The notes: generated by a model not told the origin, from the sequence alone. A DNA stretch of 64,000 nt from UBA6059 sp965227155 (GCA_965227155.1 OZ245731.1:1178001-1242000), one strand, 5' to 3'. Positions 17,542-27,965 are shown, counted from the stretch's first letter. Made by a program: numbers and translations.

Positions 17542-17586
17542 CCTGAAAAGTGTAGCAGCAAGACTATACTTTTCAGGATGTTTTTT
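17542..17586 (+). terminator. ndk: Rho-independent terminator of ndk
   Basis: A 14-bp stem (CCTGAAAAGTGTAG / CTATACTTTTCAGG, one G-U pair) with an 8-base loop is followed by a T run at 17581-17586. The right arm reaches into the 3' end of the convergent YbhN-like gene. No T tract is seen on the minus strand, so it serves ndk only. Confidence 0.9.
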
Positions 17587-18643
17587 GTGCTACCTTTTCC
17601 TTTTTAAAGAATACCCGCCGTACCCAGCGCGGTAAGAAAAGCGCCCCTAGAATCAAATAAGGATAATAAGACAAAAGCCTCCACATGATATTGGTAATTA
17701 GGGTATAGTCACCTAAAAAGCTCATGTAGAACTGATTGAAGAAAAACTCTGCTGTTCCAGAGCTACCCGGAGTGGGCGAAATCAGCATGACGATCCAAAT
17801 GATCACATTTCTTGAAAATACCATCAGGTGATTCTGCAAAGTAAGATCTGTAAAAGCTGTTACCAGTGCATTGAGCATAAGGTAACGTGCCGACCAAATG
17901 AAAATCGTAGCTGAAATAATGCGTACCCAATAGCCTGCCGCTTTCCCTCTTAGCTCTTTCGATGCTACAATCATCTCATCACCTTGCGTATTGGCTTCCA
18001 TACGCCAGCGGCGCAACCATTTAATACTGGTGAGTTTTAGCAGCAGCCATTTAAAAGCTCTCGGCCTAAACAATAAACCGAAAGCCATTATAAAGGTATA
18101 AACAACAATAAGCCCGTAACTAACCCAAAACAAGAGCTTTAAGCTTCCCCCAATCTCCAGCTCAAACGCCCGAGTATCCGGGAAAATCTGACCCTGCGAA
18201 AACACCATCACTAATGGTGCTGCTACTATAAAAAAACTATTATCTAGTACCGCTGTGAGTAGAACGTAAGCCAGAGACCTCCCAAATTTGATGCCTTCCT
18301 TCATCAAAATGAATACCGCCACTGCGGTACCACCTACAATAGATGGAGTAACTGCTGAAGCAAACTCCCAGAATATGATCACATAAATGCTGCTGGTCCA
18401 GGAGAGATCCTTGTTAGATAAGGTGCGAATGCGGTAGATGTAGCCCACGTCTCTGATCAGCAACACTGCAAACGCCGCTACAATCGACCAGACACCTGCA
18501 TCGAATATCAGATTGAGGGAATTCTTATTTACATATGGATCGGTGTAGATAAGATACCCCACTATGGCAAGGCCCAATAGAATAGGAATCCAAACCTTAT
18601 TGGGGTTTAACGTTTTGAATACTTTTTTTGAATTGATATCCAT
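17573..18643 (-). CDS. YbhN-like integral membrane protein (lysylphosphatidylglycerol synthase TM-region family)
   Basis: The 356-residue protein has about eight hydrophobic helices and the family signatures EFASAVTPSIVGGTAVAVFILMKEG-like segment near residues 95-120 and ISPTPGSSGTAEFFF near 290-305. The family (UPF0104, the flippase part of MprF) is thought to move lipids or related molecules across the inner membrane; the substrate here is unknown. Its ATG overlaps the scpA stop (TGATG), so it is coupled with scpA. The 3' end overlaps the ndk terminator. Confidence 0.85.
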   Translation of the reverse strand: MDINSKKVFKTLNPNKVWIPILLGLAIVGYLIYTDPYVNKNSLNLIFDAGVWSIVAAFAVLLIRDVGYIYRIRTLSNKDLSWTSSIYVIIFWEFASAVTPSIVGGTAVAVFILMKEGIKFGRSLAYVLLTAVLDNSFFIVAAPLVMVFSQGQIFPDTRAFELEIGGSLKLLFWVSYGLIVVYTFIMAFGLLFRPRAFKWLLLKLTSIKWLRRWRMEANTQGDEMIVASKELRGKAAGYWVRIISATIFIWSARYLMLNALVTAFTDLTLQNHLMVFSRNVIIWIVMLISPTPGSSGTAEFFFNQFYMSFLGDYTLITNIMWRLLSYYPYLILGALFLPRWVRRVFFKKEKVAQKTS

Positions 18644-19392
18644 CAGTTCACCAGTTCTTCCTCGAGTTTTTCAATCCAAAAATTATTGAACCCTTCGCCC
18701 AAATGAAGGGTAACCTGACCGAGCTGTAACAATTCCAAAATGGCAAGAAAATTATAAATCACTGCAATCTTATCCGGATTCTGCTCAATAATGAAAGAAA
18801 ATTCAACCTTAGGCTGCTTCATAAGCACATTAAGTATGAAGCCCTTTTGGTGTGCTATCGTATAAGGATACTGAATTACCTCATGTTTGGGTTTATTCTG
18901 CTCATATCGATAGCGCTCCATTATCCGCTGATAAACCCTAAGCAATTTATAGAGGTCAATATTTTGAAGTTCAGCCTCTACGTTGCTCAACTCAGAGAGC
19001 TTTCTTATTTCACTTACTATATTGCCTCGCTTATCGCGATCAAGGCGACCGGCTTCCATATCAGCTAGCTCCTTGATGACGGATTTATATTTTTTATATT
19101 CTAATAAATGAGCCACCAGCTCTTCCCGGGGGTCAATTTCATTTCCCTCTTCATCCAAAACAGGCCTTGGCAAAAGCATTTTGGATTTGATCCGCATCAA
19201 TGTGGCGGCTACCAGTATAAACTCACTAGCCACCTCTATATTCATCTGCTCCAGCTGATGTAAATAATCAAGGAAATCCCGGGTGATTTTCGATATAGGG
19301 ATATCATGGATATCCAGCTCATCCCTTTCAATAAAGAAAAGAAGTAGATCAAATGGGCCTTCAAAAAGAGGGAGCTTAATTTCGAACTTCAA
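18643..19392 (-). CDS. scpA: Segregation and condensation protein A
   Basis: The 249-residue kleisin starts with LPLFEGPFDLLLFFIERDELDIHDIPIS, the ScpA N-terminal helix bundle that contacts the SMC neck, and has EFILVAATLMRIKSKMLLP. The C-terminal winged helix (VEFSFIIEQNPDKIAVIYNFLAILELLQLGQV) would bind the SMC head. ScpA bridges SMC with ScpB in chromosome compaction; neither partner is nearby. It is divergent from dxs. Confidence 0.95.
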   Translation of the reverse strand: MKFEIKLPLFEGPFDLLLFFIERDELDIHDIPISKITRDFLDYLHQLEQMNIEVASEFILVAATLMRIKSKMLLPRPVLDEEGNEIDPREELVAHLLEYKKYKSVIKELADMEAGRLDRDKRGNIVSEIRKLSELSNVEAELQNIDLYKLLRVYQRIMERYRYEQNKPKHEVIQYPYTIAHQKGFILNVLMKQPKVEFSFIIEQNPDKIAVIYNFLAILELLQLGQVTLHLGEGFNNFWIEKLEEELVN

Positions 19393-19458
19393 ACCAGTGG
19401 GTTGTTTATCAGTCTTTTTCTCAAATCGGTAAAGATATTGTGAATGTAAATAACCACA

Positions 19459-19487
19459 TTGCGAGAAAGGATAAATTTGTAAATTTG
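19459..19487 (+). promoter_or_regulatory. dxs: Candidate promoter(s) of dxs: two tandem TAAATTTG boxes
   Basis: Two back-to-back TAAATTTG boxes lie at 19472-19479 and 19480-19487. A TTG at 19459-19461 is 18 bases ahead of the second box, close to the Bacteroidota TTG-N19-21-TAnnTTTG arrangement. They precede the dxs ATG by about 95 bases, leaving a moderately long leader. Confidence 0.5.
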
Positions 19488-19581
19488 TGCTCCTTTGAAG
19501 TTACAGTTAATGTACAATTCATGGGAAAAACATTTTTAAATTGGGTTTGTTTACTTGCCTACATCACCTACATTTAATCCA

Positions 19582-21501
19582 ATGCTTATAAAACCCGGCT
19601 CACTTTTAGCGAAAATCAATTCCCCCGAGGATATCAAAAAGTTAGACCAAACGCAATTGGTACAGCTTACAACAGAATTGCGGGATTTCATCATTGATAC
19701 AGTTTCTGTATATGGTGGGCACTTTGGTGCGAGCCTGGGTGTAGTAGAGCTTACTGTAGCACTGCATTATGTATTTAATACACCTGAAGACCAGTTAGTA
19801 TGGGATGTAGGGCATCAGGCATATGGTCATAAGATTTTGACCGGAAGACGGGATAACTTTCACACCAATAGAGTTTACAAAGGTCTAAGTGGATTCCCCA
19901 AAAGATCGGAAAGCAATTACGATACTTTCGGTGTAGGACATTCATCTACCTCTATTTCCGCTGCCCTGGGAATGGCTGTGGCCAGTAAGTATGACAACAA
20001 TAAAAATAAGCAGCACATAGCCGTGATCGGTGATGGGGCTATGACGGGTGGTCTTGCCTTTGAGGCCATGAACCACGCCGGTGTTTCTAATACCAACCTG
20101 CTTATTATCCTTAATGACAATTGTATGTCGATAGATCCGAATGTAGGTGCACTTAAAGACTATCTGACAGATATTACAACAAGCCATACCTACAATAAGG
20201 TAAGAGATGAGGTTTGGAATGTGCTGGGTAAGATCAGCAAGTTTGGCCCCAATGCACAGGAGATAGTAGGGAAGGTAGAAAATAGTATCAAGTCATTTTT
20301 GCTTAAGCAATCCAATCTTTTTGAGTCTCTAAACCTACGGTATTTTGGGCCTATTGATGGGCACGATGTTGATCATCTTGTACATGTATTGAATGACCTG
20401 AAAGATATACCTGGCCCGAAAATTCTCCATTGCATCACCAAAAAAGGTAAAGGCTATGCGCTTGCCGAAAAGGATCAAACTAAATGGCACGCTCCGGGAA
20501 AATTTGATAAAGTTTCGGGTGAGATTAGAAAAAAGGTTAGCGACAAACCAGAGCCTCCGAAATATCAGGATGTATTTGGTCATACCATAGTAGAGCTAGC
20601 AAAGGAAAACCCCAAAATTATGGGTGTTACCCCAGCCATGCCGTCAGGATCGTCCATGAATATCATGATGAAAGAAATGCCTGACCGTGCATTTGATGTA
20701 GGCATTGCAGAACAGCATGCCGTTACTTTCTCAGCAGGGCTGGCAACACAAGGCATCGTACCGTTCTGCAATATCTACAGCACCTTCATGCAAAGAGCCT
20801 ATGACCAGGTGATTCATGATGTATGCATACAGAATCTACATGTAGTTTTTTGTCTTGACAGGGCAGGTGTAGCAGGAGCTGATGGCCCAACCCACCATGG
20901 AGCCTATGACATTGCTTACATGCGATGTATACCCAATATGGTGGTTTCTGCTCCTATGAACGAAGCTGAATTGCGCAACCTAATGTATACGGCGCAATTG
21001 CCGAGAAAAGGTGCATTTACCATACGATACCCACGAGGTAAAGGCGTGATGCCCGATTGGCGTACGCCTTTGGAAGAAATACAGGTTGGCAAAGGGAGAA
21101 CACTCAGAGAAGGTAATGACTTAGCCATTTTGAGCTTTGGTCATGTAGGCAACTATGCTGTAGAAGCCTGCGACATGCTCGAAGAGCAGGGTATAGATGC
21201 CGGGCATTATGACATGAGATTTGCAAAACCACTTGACGAGCAATTATTGCATCAGATTGGCAAAAAATACAGTAAACTCATTACTGTAGAAGATGGCTGC
21301 CTGATGGGTGGTTTTGGTAGTGCTGTACTGGAATTTTTCAACGATAATGGTTACGCAGTACAGGTGAAGCGATTAGGAATTCCTGATCAGATTATTGAAC
21401 ACGGCGAGCAGCCTCAATTGCATGCAGAGTGTGGTTATGATACGCAGGGCATTGTAGAAGCAGCTCAAAATATACTTGAACCCCTCACTAAGATTTACTA
21501 A
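19582..21501 (+). CDS. dxs: 1-deoxy-D-xylulose-5-phosphate synthase
   Basis: The 639-residue thiamin diphosphate enzyme joins pyruvate and glyceraldehyde 3-phosphate in the first step of the MEP isoprenoid route. Landmarks are LAKINSPEDIKKL at the start, YGGHFGASLGVVELTVALH, VWDVGHQAYGHKILTGRR, the ThDP-binding GDGAMTGG...NDN, and the second-domain FDVGIAEQHAVTFSAGLA and DRAGVAGADGPTHHG. I chose the ATG at the family-like N-terminus; an in-frame TTG nine codons earlier is possible but adds nothing conserved. An alpha/beta hydrolase follows after 5 bases. Confidence 0.97.
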   Translation: MLIKPGSLLAKINSPEDIKKLDQTQLVQLTTELRDFIIDTVSVYGGHFGASLGVVELTVALHYVFNTPEDQLVWDVGHQAYGHKILTGRRDNFHTNRVYKGLSGFPKRSESNYDTFGVGHSSTSISAALGMAVASKYDNNKNKQHIAVIGDGAMTGGLAFEAMNHAGVSNTNLLIILNDNCMSIDPNVGALKDYLTDITTSHTYNKVRDEVWNVLGKISKFGPNAQEIVGKVENSIKSFLLKQSNLFESLNLRYFGPIDGHDVDHLVHVLNDLKDIPGPKILHCITKKGKGYALAEKDQTKWHAPGKFDKVSGEIRKKVSDKPEPPKYQDVFGHTIVELAKENPKIMGVTPAMPSGSSMNIMMKEMPDRAFDVGIAEQHAVTFSAGLATQGIVPFCNIYSTFMQRAYDQVIHDVCIQNLHVVFCLDRAGVAGADGPTHHGAYDIAYMRCIPNMVVSAPMNEAELRNLMYTAQLPRKGAFTIRYPRGKGVMPDWRTPLEEIQVGKGRTLREGNDLAILSFGHVGNYAVEACDMLEEQGIDAGHYDMRFAKPLDEQLLHQIGKKYSKLITVEDGCLMGGFGSAVLEFFNDNGYAVQVKRLGIPDQIIEHGEQPQLHAECGYDTQGIVEAAQNILEPLTKIY

Positions 21502-21506
21502 CACAT

Positions 21507-22289
21507 TTGATTTATTACAAGAAATATATCCTGCGTGAAGACGCAGAGTGGGTGGTCTTCATACATGGGGCAGGTGGCAGTTCCTCTATCTGGCATAGGC
21601 AGTTGCGTGCCTACAATAATCACTACAATTTGTTACTGGTAGATTTACGCGGACATGGCAAGAGTGCAGAGATCATTCAGCAATATGTCAAAAACAAATA
21701 TACATTTGAAGATGTAAGTGAAGATGTGGTGGAAGCGATGGATCATGCCGGTGTTCAGAAAGCGCATTTTTTAGGCATATCACTAGGTACCATCCTGATC
21801 AGAAGTATTGCCGAAAAATATCCTGAGCGTGTACAATCCATGGTCTTGGGCGGTGCAATCACCCGGCTTAATATAAGATCAAGATTACTGGTAAACCTTG
21901 GTAATGCAGTAAAAAGCTTTGTCCCTTTTATGTGGCTCTACAAGCTACTGGCTATTATCATTATGCCTAAGAAAAGGCATCGCCAAAGCAGATTACTCTT
22001 CATCAGAGAAGCGAAAAGAATCGCCAAAAAGGAAATCCAAAAATGGTATCACCTGATCAATGAACTCAATCCATTGCTACGGTATTTTTCTGAAAAAGAG
22101 CTTAAAATACCCACCTTATACATTATGGGTGCTGAGGATTACATGTTTTTGGGACCGGTAGAAAAAATCGCTCGAGAGCACCATTGGGCAAGCTTACATG
22201 TAATACCTAATTCAGGTCATGTTTGTAATGTTGATCAGCCAGAAGACTTCAATCATTTTTCACTACGCTTTCTTCAGAATCAGCATTAG
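21507..22289 (+). CDS. Alpha/beta hydrolase
   Basis: The 260-residue hydrolase has the oxyanion FIHGAGGSSSIW, nucleophile elbow GISLG (Ser near residue 95), an acid at MGAEDYMF, and the catalytic His in NSGHVCNVD. Substrate is unknown. No ATG is available near the N-terminus; the start appears to be TTG, 5 bases after the dxs stop. The homologous segment begins immediately, so a later start would delete the first strand. Co-transcription with dxs is likely but does not prove a link to isoprenoids. Confidence 0.85.
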   Translation: MIYYKKYILREDAEWVVFIHGAGGSSSIWHRQLRAYNNHYNLLLVDLRGHGKSAEIIQQYVKNKYTFEDVSEDVVEAMDHAGVQKAHFLGISLGTILIRSIAEKYPERVQSMVLGGAITRLNIRSRLLVNLGNAVKSFVPFMWLYKLLAIIIMPKKRHRQSRLLFIREAKRIAKKEIQKWYHLINELNPLLRYFSEKELKIPTLYIMGAEDYMFLGPVEKIAREHHWASLHVIPNSGHVCNVDQPEDFNHFSLRFLQNQH

Positions 22290-22485
22290 ATTTTTGTGGA
22301 CGGTTAAATACGACTATATACCACAGCTACCGAATTTTATACGGTCAAAAACCTGATTAAAACACATTTATAAGCCATTTTTTACATAACAAATTTTTAC
22401 CGCTGGTCGTTTTAGCCGATAGTGTTTAGAACGGTATCTCGTAATTTTAATTTTTACCTGACAGCCTAATAGGTCTACAACTCAA

Positions 22486-23553
22486 ATGAATAAGCAAAAA
22501 ATTATTTTAATTTCAATTGTTGTCATCGCAGCATTGGTTTTTGGTGCCTACAAACTGGGAATTTTTGAGAAAGAAGAAGAATCCAGTGCAAATAGCATGA
22601 GCAGGCCTTCAAGGGTGGTGCCGGTTAGTGGCCTGGTGGCAGCACCCCAAGTACTGGAGAATAAAATTACCATCACTGGCAATGTCATTGCCAATGAGTC
22701 CGTTGATATCGCCAGTGAGATTAGCGGTAAAGTAGAAAAGATATATTTTGACGAAGGAAGCCGTGTGAAAAAGGGCGACCTGTTACTGGTATTAAATAGC
22801 GATGAGCTTCAGGCCCAGTACGATAAACTCAAATACACTCAAAAGCTTCAGGAAGAGAATGAATTCCGTCAGAGAAAGCTTCTGGAAAAAGAAGCCATCA
22901 GTCAGGAGGAATATGATATTGCACTTACTGAATTAAATACCTCCATCGCTGATGTAAAGCTGGTGGAAGCACAGCTTGCCAAGACCAAAATCAGATCACC
23001 TTTTGACGGAATAATTGGTTTGAGGTATGTTTCAGAAGGTAGCTTCATCAATACTGCAACGGAGATAGCCTATCTGGCCAATGTAAATCCCGTAAAACTG
23101 GAATTCTCGGTGCCTGAGAAATATAGCACGCGTATAAAAGTCGGTGAAAAGCTTTCTTTTACCACCGATGCAACAGACCAGCTGTACCAGGGTCAGGTAT
23201 ATGCTATCGATCCTAGAATTGATCAAAATACAAGAACATTAAAAATCAGGGCCATTAGTGATAATACAGATGGTGACCTTCTGCCAGGACAATTTGCAAA
23301 AATCAGCCTGGTACTTCAGGAAGAAGATGACGCCATCATGCTACCTACCGAGGCAATTGTACCGCAGCTTGATGGTCATATTGTATATAAATACTCAAAT
23401 GGCACTGCCAAAGAGGTAGCCGTAAATATAGGCGTAAGAACACCTAATGAGCTGGAAATAGCAGAGGGACTGAATCAGGGTGATACTGTAATTGTATCAG
23501 GGATCTTACAGATTCAGGATGGCTCCGCAGTAGAGTTAACTACACTTAATTAA
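22486..23553 (+). CDS. RND efflux periplasmic adaptor (membrane fusion protein)
   Basis: The 355-residue protein has an N-terminal helix (IILISIVVIAALVFGAYKLG), a lipoyl/barrel-sandwich segment (ISGKVEKIYFDEGSRVKKGDLLLVL), a coiled-coil hairpin near residues 110-155, and the second lipoyl half KIRSPFDGIIGLRYVSEG. The beta-barrel and membrane-proximal domain follow (LLPGQFAKISLVL, LPTEAIVPQLDG). It would link the inner-membrane pump to the outer-membrane channel; both are encoded next. The gap to the pump gene is 5 bases. No regulator gene lies adjacent. Confidence 0.95.
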   Translation: MNKQKIILISIVVIAALVFGAYKLGIFEKEEESSANSMSRPSRVVPVSGLVAAPQVLENKITITGNVIANESVDIASEISGKVEKIYFDEGSRVKKGDLLLVLNSDELQAQYDKLKYTQKLQEENEFRQRKLLEKEAISQEEYDIALTELNTSIADVKLVEAQLAKTKIRSPFDGIIGLRYVSEGSFINTATEIAYLANVNPVKLEFSVPEKYSTRIKVGEKLSFTTDATDQLYQGQVYAIDPRIDQNTRTLKIRAISDNTDGDLLPGQFAKISLVLQEEDDAIMLPTEAIVPQLDGHIVYKYSNGTAKEVAVNIGVRTPNELEIAEGLNQGDTVIVSGILQIQDGSAVELTTLN

Positions 23554-23558
23554 AAGAT

Positions 23559-26500
23559 ATGGCATCTTTATCGTCTTTAAGCATTAACAGACCGGTATTG
23601 GCAATCGTGATGTCGATTGTCATCATTCTATTCGGAATTATCGGGTTCAATTTTCTGGGCGTACGGGAGTATCCTAGTGTAGACCCACCGGTCATATCAG
23701 TGTCTACCTCCTATGTAGGTGCCAATGCTGATATTATTGAATCACAAATCACTGAGCCTCTAGAAGAATCCATCAACGGTATTGCAGGTATTAAAAGCCT
23801 TACCTCAATCAGCCGTGACGGCCGCAGTACCATTACAGTAGAGTTCGACCTAAGTGTAGACCTGGAAGTAGCAGCCAACGATGTGCGTGACAAAGTGTCT
23901 GCAGCAGTAAGGAACCTGCCCCCAGACGCAGATCCACCAACAGTAAGAAAAGCAGATGCTGATCGTCAACCTCTTGTATTTCTAAATATAGAAAGCTCAA
24001 AAAGAGAGCTCCTTGACCTCTCAAACCTTGCAGAGAATGTCTTTAAGGAAAGACTACAAACCATAAATGGTGTGAGTTCGGTAGCTGTATGGGGAGAACG
24101 CCGCTATGCAATGCGACTGTGGATGGATCCTGCACGACTCGCTGCATACAATCTTACTCCGCTGGATGTGCTGACTGCTGTTGGAAGAGATAATGTTGAA
24201 TTACCCTCGGGAAGTGTAGAAGGTGAAAACACTGAGCTCTCTGTACGCACATTAGGGAGGCTGAATACCCCAGAAGACTTCAATAACCTTATAGTTAAGG
24301 AAGATGAAAATGGGGTTGTCCGATTCTCAGATATCGGTGATGCGCGCTATGGAGCCGAAAACGAACGAACTATTCTGAAAAGAGATGGTGTACCGATGGT
24401 AGGTGTAGCCCTTATTCCTCAGCCTGGCTCCAATTACATTGATATTGTAGATGAGTTTTACAAGCGATTGGAATTCATCAAAAAAGACATCCCCGCAGAT
24501 ATAAAATTGGGAATCGGTTTTGACATTACTGATTACATTAGAAATTCAATAGATGAGGTAAATCAAACCATTATAGTAGCCTTCATCCTGGTGGTACTTA
24601 TCATTTTTGCCTTCTTACGGGATTGGCGAACCACAGTAATACCAATAGCTACCATCCCTATTGCCCTGGTAGGTACATTCTTCATCATGTATACAGCAGG
24701 GTTCTCTATCAATATCCTTACCCTGTTGGGGATTATCCTCGCTATCGGTCTTGTGGTTGATGATACCATTGTGGTATTGGAAAACATCTATAAGAAAATT
24801 GAAGATGGAGAAAACCCTGTACAGGCAGGTATAAAAGGTGCACAGGAAATTTTCTTTGCAGTAATTTCTACTACTGTAGCGCTGGCCGCTGTATTTCTGC
24901 CGGTAATCTTCTTGCAGGGCTTAACAGGCCGACTTTTCAGAGAATTTGGCATTGTGGTAGCCGGTGCAGTAATCATTTCATCATTTGTAGCCCTTACGCT
25001 CACTCCAATGCTTTGTACCAAGATTTTGAAAAAGAGAGAGCGGCATAACTGGCTTTACCGAAAAACGGAGCCCTTTTTTACCGGAATCAATAATGCCTAT
25101 AATAAATCCCTGGAAGCATTTATGCAACAGCGATGGCTCGCTTTTGTCATCATCATTGCTTCCGGCATAATGATTTATGAGTTTGGCGCTACGCTGAAAT
25201 CAGAACTGGCACCTTTAGAAGACAGGGGTCAATTCAGAATTTATGCTACAGGGCCGGAAGGTGCCACTTTTGACTACATGGATCGCTATGTAGACAAAAT
25301 GATCAAATTGGTGGAAGAAAATGTACCAGAAACTGAAGCGATCATTTCTGTAACCAGCCCCGGTTTTGGGGGTGGCAGCTCTACCAACTCCGCATTTGTT
25401 AGAGCCATCTTGTCTGACCCTGAAAAAAGGGAAAGAACCCAGGCTGAAATAGTAGAAGCAGTAACACCTCTGGTCAGGAAGGAAACGGAAGCACGCTCGT
25501 TTATTTCTGTTAGCCAGTCGATAGGTGGCCGAAGAGGCGGCGGATTACCGGTAGAATATGTCATTCAGGCACCAGATATCGAAAAGCTGAAGACAGTACT
25601 CCCTCAATTCATGTATGAAGCCAGCAATGATCCTGCCTTCAATTTTGTGGACCTGAATCTAAAATTCAATAAGCCTGAAATCCGGATCGAGATCGACAGA
25701 GAAAAAGCGAGAAGATCTAAGGTCTCTGTAAGAGATATAGCACAAACGCTACAGTTAGGCCTCAGCGGTAGTCGCTTTGGGTACTACATTATGGATGGTA
25801 AGCAATATCAGATTATTGGTCAGGTAGAAAAAGACGACCGCAACGATCCCCTGGATTTGACTACTTTATATGTAAAGAATCAAAATGGTGAATTGATTCA
25901 GCTGGATAATCTAGTGTCGATTAACGAAACCAGTACACCGCCACAACTTTATCGATACAACAGGTTCAGCTCTGCCACTATCTCAGCCAGCTTATCCCCA
26001 GGGTATTCTCTTGGTGATGGCATTGATGCTATGGATGCTATCGCAGACCGGGTGCTGGATGACAGCTTTCAAACTGCCCTTGCTGGTACTTCGGCAGAAT
26101 TCAGTGAAAGCTCTAGCAGTTTGATTTTTGCATTCATTTTTGCACTGATATTGATCTATCTCGTACTTTCTGCACAGTTTGAAAGCTTTAGAGATCCGCT
26201 CATCATCATGTTTACCGTACCAATGGCGGTGGCAGGAGCATTTCTCTCACTTTTCTTCTTTGATCAAACCCTCAATATTTTCAGCCAAATCGGTATCATC
26301 ATGTTGGTTGGTTTGGTTACCAAAAACGGTATCCTTATCGTAGAATTTGCTAATCAGAAAAAAGCACATGGGTTGAGCCTGAAGGAGGCAATTATTCAGG
26401 CCGCAGAGCAAAGATTCAGACCTATCTTAATGACCAGCTTCTCCACTATTCTGGGGATTCTGCCAATTGCACTGGCACTAGGCGCCGGATCAGAGAGCAG

Positions 26501-26621
26501 GGTCTCTATGGGTATTGCCATTATTGGTGGCTTGATTTTCTCTACGATATTAACCCTTTACGTGATACCTGCCATTTATACTTACGTTTCAAGTTCTGCC
26601 AAAAGAATGGCGCGCTTCTAA
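23559..26621 (+). CDS. RND family efflux pump, AcrB-type (HAE1)
   Basis: The 1020-residue inner-membrane transporter has 12 predicted helices and two large periplasmic loops. It opens with LSSLSINRPVLAIVMSIVII, and carries EYPSVDPPVISVSTSY. Helix 4 contains GLVVDDTIVVLENI with the proton-relay pair Asp401-Asp402. The second half carries EFSESSSSLIFAFIFALILIYLVLSAQFESFRDPLIIM and the Thr/Lys-bearing GLVTKNGILIVEFANQ. Length and motifs fit multidrug (HAE1) rather than heavy-metal pumps. Substrates cannot be read. Confidence 0.95.
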   Translation: MASLSSLSINRPVLAIVMSIVIILFGIIGFNFLGVREYPSVDPPVISVSTSYVGANADIIESQITEPLEESINGIAGIKSLTSISRDGRSTITVEFDLSVDLEVAANDVRDKVSAAVRNLPPDADPPTVRKADADRQPLVFLNIESSKRELLDLSNLAENVFKERLQTINGVSSVAVWGERRYAMRLWMDPARLAAYNLTPLDVLTAVGRDNVELPSGSVEGENTELSVRTLGRLNTPEDFNNLIVKEDENGVVRFSDIGDARYGAENERTILKRDGVPMVGVALIPQPGSNYIDIVDEFYKRLEFIKKDIPADIKLGIGFDITDYIRNSIDEVNQTIIVAFILVVLIIFAFLRDWRTTVIPIATIPIALVGTFFIMYTAGFSINILTLLGIILAIGLVVDDTIVVLENIYKKIEDGENPVQAGIKGAQEIFFAVISTTVALAAVFLPVIFLQGLTGRLFREFGIVVAGAVIISSFVALTLTPMLCTKILKKRERHNWLYRKTEPFFTGINNAYNKSLEAFMQQRWLAFVIIIASGIMIYEFGATLKSELAPLEDRGQFRIYATGPEGATFDYMDRYVDKMIKLVEENVPETEAIISVTSPGFGGGSSTNSAFVRAILSDPEKRERTQAEIVEAVTPLVRKETEARSFISVSQSIGGRRGGGLPVEYVIQAPDIEKLKTVLPQFMYEASNDPAFNFVDLNLKFNKPEIRIEIDREKARRSKVSVRDIAQTLQLGLSGSRFGYYIMDGKQYQIIGQVEKDDRNDPLDLTTLYVKNQNGELIQLDNLVSINETSTPPQLYRYNRFSSATISASLSPGYSLGDGIDAMDAIADRVLDDSFQTALAGTSAEFSESSSSLIFAFIFALILIYLVLSAQFESFRDPLIIMFTVPMAVAGAFLSLFFFDQTLNIFSQIGIIMLVGLVTKNGILIVEFANQKKAHGLSLKEAIIQAAEQRFRPILMTSFSTILGILPIALALGAGSESRVSMGIAIIGGLIFSTILTLYVIPAIYTYVSSSAKRMARF

Positions 26622-26633
26622 TTTTTGATCTTT

Positions 26634-27947
26634 ATGAAATATCCATTATTTCTTATTGCGTTTATTATATCCTTTGATCTTACTGCACAGGAAACCCTGA
26701 CACTTGAAGATGCCCTTACCCTGGCTCTTGAAAACAATTATGCCATAAAAATCGCCAGGAAAAACCAGGAAATTAATACCAATAATGATGACCTGGGAAA
26801 CGCAGGTTTCATGCCCTCACTTATTCTGGATGCCCGAAAGAACTGGAGTAGCGAGAGTGTAAACCAGGTTTTCTTAAATGGAAATACAAACGAAAGAGAT
26901 GGCGCTGCATCAGAAAACTTTAATGCAACAGCTACTTTGCAGTGGACATTGTTCGATGGCGTAGGCATGTTTTATACGCTCGACAGGCTGGGCATGGAAA
27001 AAGAAGTAGGAGCTATCAACACCAAAATTGCTGTAGAAAACTCCATCGCACAGTTATTAAATGCGTATTACACAATTGTGTTGGTTAAGGAGCGATTGGA
27101 AGTGCTGAACAATTCCATTCTCCTCAGCGAGCGAAGAAAGGAAATTGCAAAAAATAAATATGAGGTTGGCAAAGCCTCGAAGCTGGAATACCTCGCTGCT
27201 CAGGTGGATTACAATACGGACAAAACACTGGTATTGCAGGAAGAAGAATCTCTCAATAATGCCAAAATTGATCTTAATTTATTGCTGGGTAGAGCTCCCT
27301 CGATACAGTTTGAGGTATTTGATGAAATAGACTTTAGCAGGAGCCTGCGGCTGGATGAATTGATGAGCACAGCTACTATCAAAAACCCCAATTTGTTGTT
27401 GGCTCAGCGCAATAAAAATATCGCTTACCTACAATCTCAGGAAATCCGTGCCGAGCGATTTCCTCAAATAGATTTTCTGACCAATTACACCTACAATACA
27501 TCTTCCAGTGAAGCGGGCTTCCTGGCCAGCAACCAGCGAAATGGTTATACGTATGGCTTTGCCGCTACAATGAATATCTTCAATGGTGGTAATACTAATA
27601 GGAGGGCACAGAATGCCAAAATCAATATGCAAGCTACAGAACTTCAGATTGATCAGCTGACGCTAGAAATAGAATCAAACATCAGTAAGGTATATACTTC
27701 TTATTTGAACAATCTCAACCTTATTGACATTGAAGAGGAAAATCTGGAAGTAGCTAAGGAAAACGAAGAAATCGCTTTGGAAAGATATCGCCTGGGAAAT
27801 ACTACTGCCCTGGAACTAAGAGAAGCCCAGGTCAATCTGGTGGAAGCTGAAAGCCGACTGTTAGATGCCCGCTATCGCACAAAACTCAGCGAAATCGAAT
27901 TACTAAGATTATCAGGTAACCTGCTGAATCCCAGTACTAATAATTAG
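26634..27947 (+). CDS. TolC-family outer-membrane efflux protein
   Basis: The protein of about 437 residues has a signal peptide (MKYPLFLIAFIISFDLTAQ) and two OEP repeats of long helices with short strands: LTLEDALTLALENNY at the start of the first, and LEYLAAQVDY, NTTALELREAQVNLVEAESRLLDARY in the helical tunnel parts. It should form the outer-membrane duct for the RND pump. I take the ATG rather than a TTG three codons upstream. It ends the three-gene operon. Confidence 0.92.
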   Translation: MKYPLFLIAFIISFDLTAQETLTLEDALTLALENNYAIKIARKNQEINTNNDDLGNAGFMPSLILDARKNWSSESVNQVFLNGNTNERDGAASENFNATATLQWTLFDGVGMFYTLDRLGMEKEVGAINTKIAVENSIAQLLNAYYTIVLVKERLEVLNNSILLSERRKEIAKNKYEVGKASKLEYLAAQVDYNTDKTLVLQEEESLNNAKIDLNLLLGRAPSIQFEVFDEIDFSRSLRLDELMSTATIKNPNLLLAQRNKNIAYLQSQEIRAERFPQIDFLTNYTYNTSSSEAGFLASNQRNGYTYGFAATMNIFNGGNTNRRAQNAKINMQATELQIDQLTLEIESNISKVYTSYLNNLNLIDIEEENLEVAKENEEIALERYRLGNTTALELREAQVNLVEAESRLLDARYRTKLSEIELLRLSGNLLNPSTNN

Positions 27948-27965
27948 TATAATACAGAAGACTGA

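Noticed and set aside
22290..22485. Possible regulator site upstream of the RND operon (ACCG-N9-CGGT at about 22329-22345)
   Set aside because: Half-sites of four bases are expected by chance; no adjacent regulator gene supports it.
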